From contig NZ_CP016782.1 of assembly GCF_002288365.1 (NCBI RefSeq), positions 1,240,001 through 1,304,000 of the forward strand: DNA of 64,000 nucleotides. The letters run 5' to 3'. Source of the stretch: Candidatus Planktophila limnetica (GTDB taxonomy: Bacteria; Actinomycetota; Actinomycetes; Nanopelagicales; Nanopelagicaceae). Within the stretch, counting starts at the first letter, position 1, and each line of letters begins with the position of its first letter. The position numbers and the translations under genes are program-made. The notes under the pieces are model-generated. The model saw nothing but the letters and a program-made list of their open reading frames with translations. It was not told where the DNA came from and searched no databases. This document shows, piece after piece, positions 18,470 to 26,945 of this stretch.

Positions 18470-18940
18470 GTGAACTTTCCAAAAAAATCTATTTCCTTTG
18501 CCTTATCTCTTGGACTAATTCTGGCAGCAACATCAGCCCTGCCTGCAAATGCTTTTTCTCAAGGAAAAGTTACACCCGCTAAAAAACTTAAAATGAACAA
18601 AAAATCATGTTCTTTAATTTTAGCTAGAACAATAGTTTTTAATGATACACGCGTTGGTATAGACCCTGTCGATTATCCAAAACTACGTGCGGTTTATATG
18701 GCTTATGCAAAGTATGTAGATTCTTTTTATTACAAGACATTTGGTCAGGTCGCTTCATCTATGGGTTCATTAAGAGATGAAGTATGGCAAGTTGCGGATC
18801 GAAGTGGAGATTTAAATCGCGTCACAAAGACGTCAATGGATCCTTTTGAGATAGAAGATTTAACTTACGCCTTGAACAACAGTTTATCGATGATTGAATT
18901 CCACGCTGGAGAATTTACAAACGCTTGCGAGCTTCTTTAG
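18470..18940 (+). CDS. Secreted hypothetical protein
   Basis: Not recognised. 156 residues with a clear signal peptide (KKSISFALSLGLILAATSALPANA), probable cleavage after ANA, then a mostly helical, soluble-looking domain with only two cysteines (KKSC near 48 and NACELL at the end) that could form a disulfide outside the cell. No membrane segment after the signal. The GTG start at 18470 is six bases after a TACTAT box. Its stop is directly next to the convergent amine oxidase stop. Confidence 0.72.
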   Translation: MNFPKKSISFALSLGLILAATSALPANAFSQGKVTPAKKLKMNKKSCSLILARTIVFNDTRVGIDPVDYPKLRAVYMAYAKYVDSFYYKTFGQVASSMGSLRDEVWQVADRSGDLNRVTKTSMDPFEIEDLTYALNNSLSMIEFHAGEFTNACELL

Positions 18941-20860
18941 TTAGTGTCCGCAATTGCAGTTGCTGCCACAACTGCAAACAGCTTTATTAGGTGCAACATC
19001 CATTGCAGGTGTGCGCTTAAAAAATCCCATTGGTTTTAAGGTAAAGCCCAGTCTTTCAACTGGCATTACTGGCCAATCTTCAATACGTGGAATGTGATTA
19101 AGACCAAAGACGTACCACATAACAACATCTGTGTTTTCAATAGATCTATTCGCTTGTGTCCATCGTGGTAAACCATCTCCACCTGGATGTTGGAATGGAT
19201 AATCACCGGCTGGATATCTCTCTTCTTCAGTGTTCTTAGTTACCCAAAGATGTTGATACATAAATCCTGCACGCTTACCCAAAACAGATTCTGGAAGCGT
19301 TAATGGATAAGAGTTTCCGCCAGTAATAAGTTTGTAACCAACTGGTTTACCCATATGGTTTTTCTTATTTGGATTAACAATCTTCCAGTAACGAGACTTC
19401 ATTAAGTCATACAAGCGCTGCGCACTCTTCTCATCTTTAAACACTGTTTCACTTGTTTCAAATGCTCCACCGTGTGGATTCTTAGGTCCCATTGGGTGCG
19501 CGAATGAATCAACTTCTATAACGCTGTTATTTGGTCCATCAACATCTAAATCAAGACGCGCGCAGAAAACATGTTGGTGATACGGAGCAAATAAACCAGG
19601 TTCGATTTCTGTGGCAGAAGGATGAACTGCGTGTGGGGTATCACCGAGAGTTAAAACAATTCCAGTCAGCTTGGCTTCGAATTCGATATTTCCATCTTGG
19701 TAGAAATACCAGTAGTAACCATATTCATAATTATTGATCGTAACAATTGATGAAAGCACAAAGCGACGACTGCGGCGCACTTCTGGATGTCCATCAATAT
19801 CAACGTGCTTCCATAGAATTCCAAAGTCTTCTTCGTGCATACAAATAGCGTTTTTAATCTCGCGTACTTTGCCATCGCCTTCGGTGACGGCTGCATCTAA
19901 GTACGTAATTTCACCTAAGCAATCGCAACCTAGAGTAAGTGAGTTCGTAAAGTTTCCAAGGCCGTATTCACCCGTATCAAATGCATTCTTTCTGTAAGAA
20001 CCTTGGCTTGGATCTCCGTATGGAATAACTAGTTCTGCAATAGATAAGCGGTGCCCGATTTTGCGCTCTGTGCCATTGTCATTAAAGCGAATGTCGTGCA
20101 CAACTAAACCTTCACGCTGATCAAAGCCCACACGAAAGTTCCAGCGTTCCCAATCAATGCGCCAACCATTAACGCTAAAAGAAGGTCCTTCTGGTTGGTG
20201 AATTGATAATTCTTTTAAGTGAACAAGTGACTCCTGTTGTGATTCGCGGTATGGACCAGCTGTTTGTGGAATTGGTGTCTGTTCATCATCTTCAATACCA
20301 ACAACTTCAAACTTATCAATATCTACAATTGCATGCAGACCATTAATTGGGTGAGCGTAGAAGTTTCCATCTTTATCGCGCTTGTGCCACATAGGTGTCC
20401 AGATAACACGGCGACCATCATCGATGTAATCAGGAATCTTGGCACCAATAGGCCAAGTTTCCATGTGAACATCATCAGTATTATTTATTCCACGCTTTTT
20501 CAGCGCATCAATGACTCTTTGATCTTTGCGCGCTATTTCAATTGCGCGATTAGATTCAATCGCTAGCACAGGAGCCTTTGCACCAGGAATGTCTTTGTAA
20601 CTCTTTACTTCACCACTGGTTGAGATAACACCTTCTGAGACCATCGCTTTTTCTTGATCCCAGATTGTGATGCGAGCATTTCGAATAAAGGCATCGCCAA
20701 TTTTCCAATTATTTAAAAACTCTTTTGAGGGCTCATCTAGTTGCAGCATCGCGATTAAATGGCGATGATCTAATTTCCATGCAGCGCGTGCGGCCTTAAC
20801 GAGTGATTCTTGCTCTGCCGCCGATAGCGGATCAAGCGGATGGGCAGACACACAAACCAA
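18941..20860 (-). CDS. Copper-containing primary amine oxidase (topaquinone enzyme)
   Basis: Oxidises primary amines (for example phenethylamine, tyramine or histamine) to aldehydes, releasing ammonia and hydrogen peroxide. About 639 residues, the length of Arthrobacter enzymes. The topaquinone site NYEY lies near residue 379, the catalytic-base region is FDTGEYGLGNF, copper histidines fit YHQHVF and the later NHIPRIEDWP, and AICMHEEDFGILWKH is family-typical. No signal peptide. The C-terminus ends in a Cys/His-rich tail, CSCGSNCNCGH, which is unusual. Start uncertain: TTG at 20860 chosen, GTG at 20851 possible. It follows the dacB stop closely. Confidence 0.93.
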   Translation of the reverse strand: MVCVSAHPLDPLSAAEQESLVKAARAAWKLDHRHLIAMLQLDEPSKEFLNNWKIGDAFIRNARITIWDQEKAMVSEGVISTSGEVKSYKDIPGAKAPVLAIESNRAIEIARKDQRVIDALKKRGINNTDDVHMETWPIGAKIPDYIDDGRRVIWTPMWHKRDKDGNFYAHPINGLHAIVDIDKFEVVGIEDDEQTPIPQTAGPYRESQQESLVHLKELSIHQPEGPSFSVNGWRIDWERWNFRVGFDQREGLVVHDIRFNDNGTERKIGHRLSIAELVIPYGDPSQGSYRKNAFDTGEYGLGNFTNSLTLGCDCLGEITYLDAAVTEGDGKVREIKNAICMHEEDFGILWKHVDIDGHPEVRRSRRFVLSSIVTINNYEYGYYWYFYQDGNIEFEAKLTGIVLTLGDTPHAVHPSATEIEPGLFAPYHQHVFCARLDLDVDGPNNSVIEVDSFAHPMGPKNPHGGAFETSETVFKDEKSAQRLYDLMKSRYWKIVNPNKKNHMGKPVGYKLITGGNSYPLTLPESVLGKRAGFMYQHLWVTKNTEEERYPAGDYPFQHPGGDGLPRWTQANRSIENTDVVMWYVFGLNHIPRIEDWPVMPVERLGFTLKPMGFFKRTPAMDVAPNKAVCSCGSNCNCGH

Positions 20861-20864
20861 CTCT

Positions 20865-22046
20865 CTATGTTGTAGTAACCGGCAACAACTCTGGAAAAAT
20901 TGGCGCTGCAATTTTTCCAAGAATTCGATCTAACGTGTCCCGAGCTCGCTCGGAGGCGCTATATCTGCGCGGAATCTTATCTGCGATTGCCACAAAAATG
21001 TATTGTCGGTCTTCGGAGTCAACGTAGCCGGCCAAACTCACCGTTCCTGAAAGGGTGCCAGTCTTGCCACGAACGAGGCCCACGGCTTGTGGGGCAGTTG
21101 TTAAGAAGCGCTTTTGCAAAGTTCCTGATACGCCACCTATAGGTAGGCCCTCATAGACCGATACATACTTCGGATCATTTCTAATCTTCATTAACAAATC
21201 AGCGATGGCTTTTGCTGTCACGCGATTTTGTTTTGATAAACCACTGCCATCGGCTACTTCTATTTTGTCTGGATCAATTCCAAAATTTGTCAGCACGGTG
21301 TGAAAAGTATCTGCAACGCCTTGTGTATTAAACGTTTCTCCAGATGTGATCGCAGCTAATCGTGCAAGGCGTTCTGCTAATACGTTATCGCTCCAGAGCA
21401 GCGTCCACTTCACCATTGTTTCAAGCGTTGGCGAAGCCGAAAGAACTAAAGGCTCAGCAGATTGCAACAGCGCATCTTCTGCCGTGATTTTTTCAGCAGT
21501 TGTGCGAATGCCGCGCTTTTTTAAGAATGCTTGCAAATTTGCCAAGTCCTGTGGAAATAAACCTGTATATAAAATCTTTAAGCGCTTTGCATTGCTCTGA
21601 GTTAATTCGTTGTAACGATTGATTGTATTAAAACCCAACCGTGGCAGAGATGTGCGTCCCATCTTCTCTGCTTGAGATTGAATCATTGAGATCCACGGAT
21701 CGTATTCGCCGTTGATCACAATTGTGCCTGGATCAACACCCTTATAAATATTTGTATTAAAAACCTTCTGCGAATCTATATAACTCAGTACCGATGTTGC
21801 AGAGAGTAATTTAATTACGGAAGCCGGCTTGCGCGCTTGTGTTGAGTTACGTTCGAAGATGATTTCACCTGTCATTGCATCCACCACGATCATGGAGGGA
21901 TCAGCTAAGAACTTTGAATCAGAAAGGTTCTGAAAAACTTTAGGGATTGCACTGGGGGCTAGTTTTTCTAACGCCTGCGCAGGGGTCGCAGAAATTACTA
22001 GCGCAAGGGCTAGTAAGAAGCCCAGTGGGCGCAAGCGTTTAATCAT
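20865..22046 (-). CDS. dacB: D-alanyl-D-alanine carboxypeptidase/endopeptidase (PBP4 type)
   Basis: Low-molecular-weight penicillin-binding protein of peptidase family S13 that trims or cuts peptidoglycan peptides. 393 residues from the ATG at 22046, which gives a good signal peptide (FLLALALVISATPAQA). The three active-site motifs are present: SVIK (SxxK), SDN (SxN) in LLWSDNVLAERLA, and KTG in RGKTGTLSGTVSLAGY. An in-frame upstream extension to 22091 would overlap the preceding gene and spoil the signal peptide. A homologue lies close to tilS-hpt-ftsH in Mycobacterium too. Confidence 0.92.
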   Translation of the reverse strand: MIKRLRPLGFLLALALVISATPAQALEKLAPSAIPKVFQNLSDSKFLADPSMIVVDAMTGEIIFERNSTQARKPASVIKLLSATSVLSYIDSQKVFNTNIYKGVDPGTIVINGEYDPWISMIQSQAEKMGRTSLPRLGFNTINRYNELTQSNAKRLKILYTGLFPQDLANLQAFLKKRGIRTTAEKITAEDALLQSAEPLVLSASPTLETMVKWTLLWSDNVLAERLARLAAITSGETFNTQGVADTFHTVLTNFGIDPDKIEVADGSGLSKQNRVTAKAIADLLMKIRNDPKYVSVYEGLPIGGVSGTLQKRFLTTAPQAVGLVRGKTGTLSGTVSLAGYVDSEDRQYIFVAIADKIPRRYSASERARDTLDRILGKIAAPIFPELLPVTTT

Positions 22047-22059
22047 TTTTAGTGAGTAG

Positions 22060-22428
22060 TTACCAGGTGTATGCAATAACAATATTTGCAACAGTAAGGA
22101 CCAGCAGGGTTGCCCAAGTCTTAGTTGTAAATACTGATTTCTTGTTCTGGCGATAGCCGATAAGCAAAATAATGAGAACTATTCCTAGTTTGACTGCAAT
22201 CTTTGTGTTGTCATACAAAGGCCATTCAGCGGCATTTTCTTCATTGAGTGGGTACTGAACTCCCACCATTACTAGTCCTGCGATAAGTGCTGTGGCTGCG
22301 CTGTGAAGCACACCAGCATTGAATTTACGAGGCTTTTTAGATACCTGAAGGAGTAATAAAACTAATACTCCAAGAATTCCAAGCATGTGAAGGATGTATG
22401 CGACTGTATGAATAATTGAGAGGTCCAT
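22060..22428 (-). CDS. Small integral membrane protein
   Basis: Not recognised. 122 residues with four hydrophobic segments (near 5-27, 42-60, 77-92 and 103-121) separated by short polar loops; the first loop is basic (SKKPRKF), suggesting a cytoplasmic side. It lies 13 bases upstream of dacB on the same strand and may be co-transcribed with it, though no functional link is shown. The ATG at 22428 follows a TAAACT box by six bases and the gap to the divergent RNA methyltransferase gene is only 22 bases. Confidence 0.8.
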   Translation of the reverse strand: MDLSIIHTVAYILHMLGILGVLVLLLLQVSKKPRKFNAGVLHSAATALIAGLVMVGVQYPLNEENAAEWPLYDNTKIAVKLGIVLIILLIGYRQNKKSVFTTKTWATLLVLTVANIVIAYTW

Positions 22429-22450
22429 GGATTCAGTTTAGAGTGCAGAC
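22429..22450. promoter_or_regulatory. 22-bp divergent promoter with overlapping -10 boxes
   Basis: Minus-strand box TAAACT (22440 down to 22435) serves the gene starting at 22428. Plus-strand box TAGAGT (22439-22444) serves the gene starting at 22451. The two boxes share the self-complementary TA at 22439-22440, and each lies six bases from its start codon. Confidence 0.65.
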
Positions 22451-23098
22451 ATGGAAAGACCAATGCCGCCAGCCACTATTGGACCAGGTGAATTTTTTCC
22501 TGTCATAGGTGTTGGCCCTCATGAGAAGCCTTGGCCCACCGGTGATCAATTCGATCCAGAGCTTCTTGAAAATGGCGACCGCAGAAATGTTTTAGATCAT
22601 TATCGTTATTGGAAAGTCGAATCAATTGTTGCTGACTTAGATACTAAGCGTCACAAATTACATATTGCAATTGAAAATTGGCAACACGATTTAAATATTG
22701 GCTCCATCGTTCGCACAGCCAATGCCTTTAACGTCACCGCAGTTCACATCGTTGGAAAACGCGATTGGAACAAGCGCGGCGCCATGGTGACCGATAGATA
22801 TCTCTCTGTCATTCATCATCCAACGATTGCTGATTTCCAAAAGTGGTGCCAAGAAAATAACGTGCCAATTATCGGAATAGATAACGTGCCAGGATCTAAG
22901 CAACTCGAATCAGCGCAGTTGCCAGAAACATGCGTACTTTTATTTGGTCAAGAAGGCTCCGGAATGTCTGAAGAGGGCATTGCTGTGTGCCCAGTTATTT
23001 ATGAGATCAACCAATACGGATCAACAAGGTCTATGAACGCATCGGCCGCCGGCGCCATTGCGATGTATCACTGGGCTTTGCAGCACCTGCCACGATAG
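22451..23098 (+). CDS. SpoU/TrmH-family RNA 2'-O-methyltransferase
   Basis: SAM-dependent ribose methylation of tRNA or rRNA. 215 residues of the knotted SPOUT fold: motif 1 HDLNIGSIVRTANAFNV, motif 2 LLFGQEGSGMSEE and motif 3 TRSMNASAAGAIAMYHW. An N-terminal extension of about 60 residues precedes the domain. The ATG at 22451 lies six bases after a TAGAGT box, so it is probably leaderless. It ends four bases from the convergent TPR gene. The exact RNA target cannot be told from sequence. Confidence 0.88.
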   Translation: MERPMPPATIGPGEFFPVIGVGPHEKPWPTGDQFDPELLENGDRRNVLDHYRYWKVESIVADLDTKRHKLHIAIENWQHDLNIGSIVRTANAFNVTAVHIVGKRDWNKRGAMVTDRYLSVIHHPTIADFQKWCQENNVPIIGIDNVPGSKQLESAQLPETCVLLFGQEGSGMSEEGIAVCPVIYEINQYGSTRSMNASAAGAIAMYHWALQHLPR

Positions 23099-23102
23099 TT
23101 TT

Positions 23103-24056
23103 TTAAGCGCGCTCTTCTTCGCTATTTGTATCTTCAATCATCGCATCTTTAACAGACGCTAAACGGCGCTGGATCTCATCGGCCTCTTTATCGCGACCAA
23201 GGGTGCGCATAACTGCTGCCATACGAGATTCGATATCGACGATAAATTCGAAGTCCTTTGGGTCCTCCTCCGTTGCTGTCTGCAAGACAGTGTCTAAAGA
23301 ATCTAACCCTTCTTCTAATTTGCCGAGTAACACTTGAGCTTTTCCGTATTCAAATAAAGCAAAGGTTTCGCGCAAGTGATCGTGGGCTGTTTCAAAGACA
23401 TCCAGAGCCTTGCGCGCTGATTCAAGGGCGGCGTCGCCATCTGCGAGCTCGACGTAGCAAGAAGCAATCTTTTGATCACAGCGTGCCACATGAATAACCT
23501 CTTTATTGCTCTTATATAAAGCACGTGCTTCTTGGAAAGAACGAATTGCTTCGTCATAACGCTTGAGATCTCGGTATGCGCAGCCAATTAGATGTAAATC
23601 ATTTGCAGCGCCAATTTCATTTCCATCAACAAGGTGCTCTTGTGCACACCCTTCCATGGTTGAAATAACATTGTCATAGTTTTTAGATGAGTACCACCAC
23701 TCACCGAGTGTGCAAGCAAGTTCGAGTGCAATAGGAGATTTGTTCTCACGTAATATCTCAACAGCTTTGCTCATTGCAGTTGCTGCTTCATCCATGCGCT
23801 TGAGTTGGTTTAAGTTATAACCAATTGCTGAATACGCTTGTGCTAAACCTTCTGAAGGTGCATTCACACCCAGTGTTGAATAAATATCACACGCAGTCTC
23901 TGCAAGTGCAAGCGCTTCGTCGTATTGTCCGCGAGCATAGATTCGGGCACTAAGTTCGTAATAAGTACTTGCGCGTTCTGCGCCATCTACTTCTGGAATT
24001 CTGTCCCAGAGCATTTCCTCAGTTACAAGCTCGTCCTGGCCTTCATCTTCGCCCAT
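23103..24056 (-). CDS. Tetratricopeptide-repeat protein
   Basis: 317 residues built almost wholly of TPR-like helical pairs (for example YDEALALAETACDIYSTLG, RMDEAATAMSKAVEILREN, RYDEAIRSFQEARALYKSN, GDAALESARKALDVFETA). Such proteins scaffold other proteins; no catalytic domain, signal peptide or membrane segment is seen, so it is cytoplasmic. The start is very acidic (GEDEGQDELVTEE). The ATG at 24056 has GGGGAGG four to five bases upstream. Partner unknown. Confidence 0.85.
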   Translation of the reverse strand: MGEDEGQDELVTEEMLWDRIPEVDGAERASTYYELSARIYARGQYDEALALAETACDIYSTLGVNAPSEGLAQAYSAIGYNLNQLKRMDEAATAMSKAVEILRENKSPIALELACTLGEWWYSSKNYDNVISTMEGCAQEHLVDGNEIGAANDLHLIGCAYRDLKRYDEAIRSFQEARALYKSNKEVIHVARCDQKIASCYVELADGDAALESARKALDVFETAHDHLRETFALFEYGKAQVLLGKLEEGLDSLDTVLQTATEEDPKDFEFIVDIESRMAAVMRTLGRDKEADEIQRRLASVKDAMIEDTNSEEERA

Positions 24057-24109
24057 CAGACCTCCCCGTTCTCCTGCCGAGTTATGAGCGCGACTCTATA
24101 CGCAATTTC

Positions 24110-25513
24110 TTAGAGTTGGGCTGGAATATCAATTGTTGCTGGTCGCCATTTACCAACAGGCCCGCGCGTAAGTCCTTCAAATATCGCACCAGTGACCGCG
24201 GCTATTTGCTTACGCGTCTTGGTTGCAAATACGTGCCCCCATGGACACTGGTTATCGATCGCACAGACCCAACCATTGGTACCAATATTTAAGATTGCCG
24301 CCCCGCTCTCGCGTGTGTAATACGTAGCAACGGCTGAAATCTTTTTATCACCAACCGGCGGTGACGCCGCAAGGATTTCAACTCCCACACGTCTGCCATT
24401 TACCACCGGCGCATCAACTTCGCTTCCGACTACGCCAAGTATTTTCTCGCCGCTTTTGAGCACGTCAAAAGGCCACTGGGCAGCGCTTTTAACGACGTAA
24501 TCACTTTTGACACCCATCGCAAAGTACTGCGCACCAAGTAAGTGTGACTCAGATTTTCTCACCACGGGATCTCGCCATGTGATGACATCACTCATCGTTC
24601 GAGTCTTTGGATCATAGGTAACTTTGTTATAGGCAGTATTGCCACCGAGTGAAACTAGATTGATTCCACTTGCAACCGATGCATCTATCGCACCACGCAT
24701 GCGCTCTGTCCAGTACTCACTATGGCCGCCAACAACAATAGATTGCGTATTGCGAAGCGTCGTTGGATCAGAATCTAAATCAATATCTGTAATGTAATTA
24801 ATCTCATGGCCTGCACGCTCTGCCAAATACAGCGCAGGAAACTCCATATATCTAAATTGCCCCGCGCCATCGCCATCATATGGTCGATTAAAAGTTACAA
24901 CAGCAGCTCTGCTCTCACGTTTAGCATCAGGGCCTTTATATAAAGATGATCCACCCCACTGGTTATATGCCTGCCATGTAAAGACTGATGAAATAAAAGT
25001 AATCGCACTCTTTGATTTGTCATCTCGTATTACTAGCGGAACAAAAGAAGTCTTATGTCGCGGCGCATCAAGTCGAAAGAGGTATTGACCCGGTGGTGTA
25101 TTTTCATTGACTTTAAATTTCCACAATATGTCTTTGATCTTTTCCACACCCACTAAACGTGCGCGAGCGCCACCGTAGTAACCCATGCGATAGATCGAAA
25201 TTGTTGTCTCGATATCTTTTGATGCACCAACTAAATGCAGCGCAACGCTTTGTCCACATTGCGCACTCGTGGCACCAAACCAGCCTTCAACTCTTTTAAC
25301 TTCCACGCGCCTAGAAAAATCTGCACTGCGGCGAACCGGTGCACCCAGATCCCACTGCTTTGCCCCAGGCTTTGCATTCTCGCGAGCAACCCACCCCGTA
25401 TCTGTGTCCCAATCACAGGTCCCAGCTGACGCTGGCGCCATAGGCAGCAAGGAAGCCACCAGCGTTGTAATAAGTAGGAGAGCGCGCTTCACGTCCATGA
25501 GTTTATGGCCCAT
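24110..25513 (-). CDS. Secreted protein with N,N-dimethylformamidase beta-subunit-like domain
   Basis: 467 residues. A signal peptide (RALLLITTLVASLLPMAPASA) is followed by a domain that resembles the large subunit of N,N-dimethylformamidase: ISIYRMGYYGGARARLVG, an FTWQAYNQWGGSSLY stretch, and VVGGHSEYWTERMRGAIDASVASGINLVSLGGNTAY. Exported members are common in actinobacteria and their substrate is unknown, so no amidase activity is claimed. Starts at 25513 (ATG) or 25498 (ATG, better-placed signal peptide); neither has a strong Shine-Dalgarno or -10 box. Divergent from the nickel permease. Confidence 0.75.
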   Translation of the reverse strand: MGHKLMDVKRALLLITTLVASLLPMAPASAGTCDWDTDTGWVARENAKPGAKQWDLGAPVRRSADFSRRVEVKRVEGWFGATSAQCGQSVALHLVGASKDIETTISIYRMGYYGGARARLVGVEKIKDILWKFKVNENTPPGQYLFRLDAPRHKTSFVPLVIRDDKSKSAITFISSVFTWQAYNQWGGSSLYKGPDAKRESRAAVVTFNRPYDGDGAGQFRYMEFPALYLAERAGHEINYITDIDLDSDPTTLRNTQSIVVGGHSEYWTERMRGAIDASVASGINLVSLGGNTAYNKVTYDPKTRTMSDVITWRDPVVRKSESHLLGAQYFAMGVKSDYVVKSAAQWPFDVLKSGEKILGVVGSEVDAPVVNGRRVGVEILAASPPVGDKKISAVATYYTRESGAAILNIGTNGWVCAIDNQCPWGHVFATKTRKQIAAVTGAIFEGLTRGPVGKWRPATIDIPAQL

Positions 25514-25555
25514 TTCAAATGGACACCCGGCTGAGCGTGACTTACCCTTACTACT

Positions 25556-25570
25556 TGCAAATGATTCGCA
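25556..25570. promoter_or_regulatory. Nur/Fur-family-like operator upstream of the nickel/cobalt permease
   Basis: TGCAA-ATGAT-TCGCA, a 15-base near-palindrome ending 17 bases before the permease ATG. It fits the Streptomyces Nur consensus tGCaa-N5-ttGCa with one mismatch and also the wider Fur-family 7-1-7 pattern TG..AAT.ATT..CA. Confidence 0.55.
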
Positions 25571-25587
25571 TCTAGCCGAAAGTAGCC

Positions 25588-26775
25588 ATGAACCAAGTAA
25601 TCGCTCAAACCCAAAAGCCTGCCCTACGCGATCGCCTCACACAGGCTGAATGGCGTCGTATGGGCGCGATGTTTGGTTTCATCGCATTCCTGCATATTGC
25701 AGGTGGCTTATTAATGTGGAAAGCAACAAGTGGTCGCTACGAATTAAGCGATGGTTCTTTATTTGGTTGGGGCACAGCTGCCCTTGCATACGTTCTTGGA
25801 ATGCGTCATGCCTTCGATGCCGATCACATCAGCGCCATTGATAACACCACTCGTAAATTAATGTCTGAAGGACAACGCCCACTAGCTGTTGGTTTCTTCT
25901 TCTCCCTTGGTCACTCATCCGTTGTGATGGCCTTGGCACTCTTGCTTAACTTTGGAATTAAAGCGCTCGGTGGTCAATTAAAAGATGAAGACTCTGCACT
26001 ACACCACTACACCGGTTTGATTGGCCTGACTGTCTCAGGCACATTCCTCATGATCATCGCAATTCTTAACTTAGTCATCTTGGTTTCCATCATTGGTGTA
26101 TTTATCGAAATGCGCAAAGGAACATATAGTGACGAAGAGTTGGAAAAGCATCTGAACTCTCGCGGTCTGCTTATGCGCTTTTTTGGACCAATCGCTCGTC
26201 GCATCGATAAGTCTTGGAAGATGTATCCACTAGGTATTCTCTTTGGTCTCGGCTTTGATACCGCAACAGAGATTGGTCTGCTCGTTCTTGCAGGATCCTC
26301 CGTTGTTGCAGGCTTGCCGTGGTGGGCAATTATTTCGCTGCCTCTATTTTTCGCAGGCGGCATGTCACTGCTAGACACCATCGATGGTTCATTTATGAAC
26401 TTCGCATATGGCTGGGCTTTTTCAAAGCCAGTACGCAAGGTTTACTACAACATCATCATCACAGGTCTTTCTGTGGCTGTGGCCCTCTTTGTTGGTGGCT
26501 TAGAAATCTGCCAAGTAATTGCCGGACAGCTCAATCTGACAGGTGGATTCTGGGATTACGCCCTTGCTTTTAATTTAAACAGTGCTGGCTACTTCATTGT
26601 GGGCGCTTTTGTTGTTGTCTGGGCCGTTGCACTACTTATCTGGCGCTATGGAAAAATCGAAGAGCGTTGGCATAACAAAGCACACGCAGCCCAGCTAGCA
26701 CGTGGTGAAAACACAGATCATGCTGCAGCAGGAATGGAATTAGGACCAATCCGTAACGCTTTTACGATCGACTAA
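25588..26775 (+). CDS. Nickel/cobalt permease of the NiCoT family
   Basis: High-affinity uptake of nickel or cobalt. 395 residues, about eight membrane segments. The family signature HAFDADHISAIDNTTRK is in the second segment, with SLGHSSVVMAL and LGFDTATEIGLL as the other conserved NiCoT motifs. A charged cytoplasmic loop lies around residues 165-210. The ATG at 25588 has GAAAG five bases upstream. A Nur-like operator precedes it, pointing to nickel as the more likely substrate; cobalt cannot be excluded. No cobalamin riboswitch fits in the 74-base gap. Confidence 0.92.
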   Translation: MNQVIAQTQKPALRDRLTQAEWRRMGAMFGFIAFLHIAGGLLMWKATSGRYELSDGSLFGWGTAALAYVLGMRHAFDADHISAIDNTTRKLMSEGQRPLAVGFFFSLGHSSVVMALALLLNFGIKALGGQLKDEDSALHHYTGLIGLTVSGTFLMIIAILNLVILVSIIGVFIEMRKGTYSDEELEKHLNSRGLLMRFFGPIARRIDKSWKMYPLGILFGLGFDTATEIGLLVLAGSSVVAGLPWWAIISLPLFFAGGMSLLDTIDGSFMNFAYGWAFSKPVRKVYYNIIITGLSVAVALFVGGLEICQVIAGQLNLTGGFWDYALAFNLNSAGYFIVGAFVVVWAVALLIWRYGKIEERWHNKAHAAQLARGENTDHAAAGMELGPIRNAFTID

Positions 26776-26827
26776 AGCACACTTCTGGTCCACAACAGCA
26801 GTGGTAATGAGAACTGATAATCCACGG

Positions 26828-26833
26828 TATTAT
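26828..26833 (+). promoter_or_regulatory. Candidate -10 box for the DEAD-box helicase gene
   Basis: TATTAT, which would place the transcript start near 26840 and give a leader of about 119 bases. No convincing -35 hexamer was found. Confidence 0.35.
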
Positions 26834-26840
26834 TAGCACG

Positions 26841-26945
26841 TTCTTTCATCCGAAAGAAAGCTCTTCCCTTAAAGTGCTTACAAAGCACTTACTTGCGAGT
26901 CTTAAGCACCAATCTTGATCGAGACGCGCTTGTCTCTCGATTGGT
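26841..26945 (+). promoter_or_regulatory. Structured 5' leader of the DEAD-box helicase gene (three hairpins)
   Basis: Hairpin A: TTCTTTC (26841-26847) with GAAAGAA (26852-26858). Hairpin B: AAGTGCTT (26872-26879) with AAGCACTT (26883-26890), three-base loop. Hairpin C: ACCAATC (26908-26914) with GATTGGT (26939-26945), enclosing GAGAC (26921-26925) with GTCTC (26932-26936). The last hairpin ends 13 bases before the ATG. Helicase genes of this kind are often autoregulated or cold-regulated through their leaders; that role here is inference. The stretch 26776-26840 before it holds only the candidate promoter. Confidence 0.5.

Noticed and set aside
25514-25587. Cobalamin or NiCo riboswitch upstream of the nickel/cobalt permease
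   Set aside because: The gap is only 74 bases and shows no conserved riboswitch box; a protein operator explains the palindrome better.
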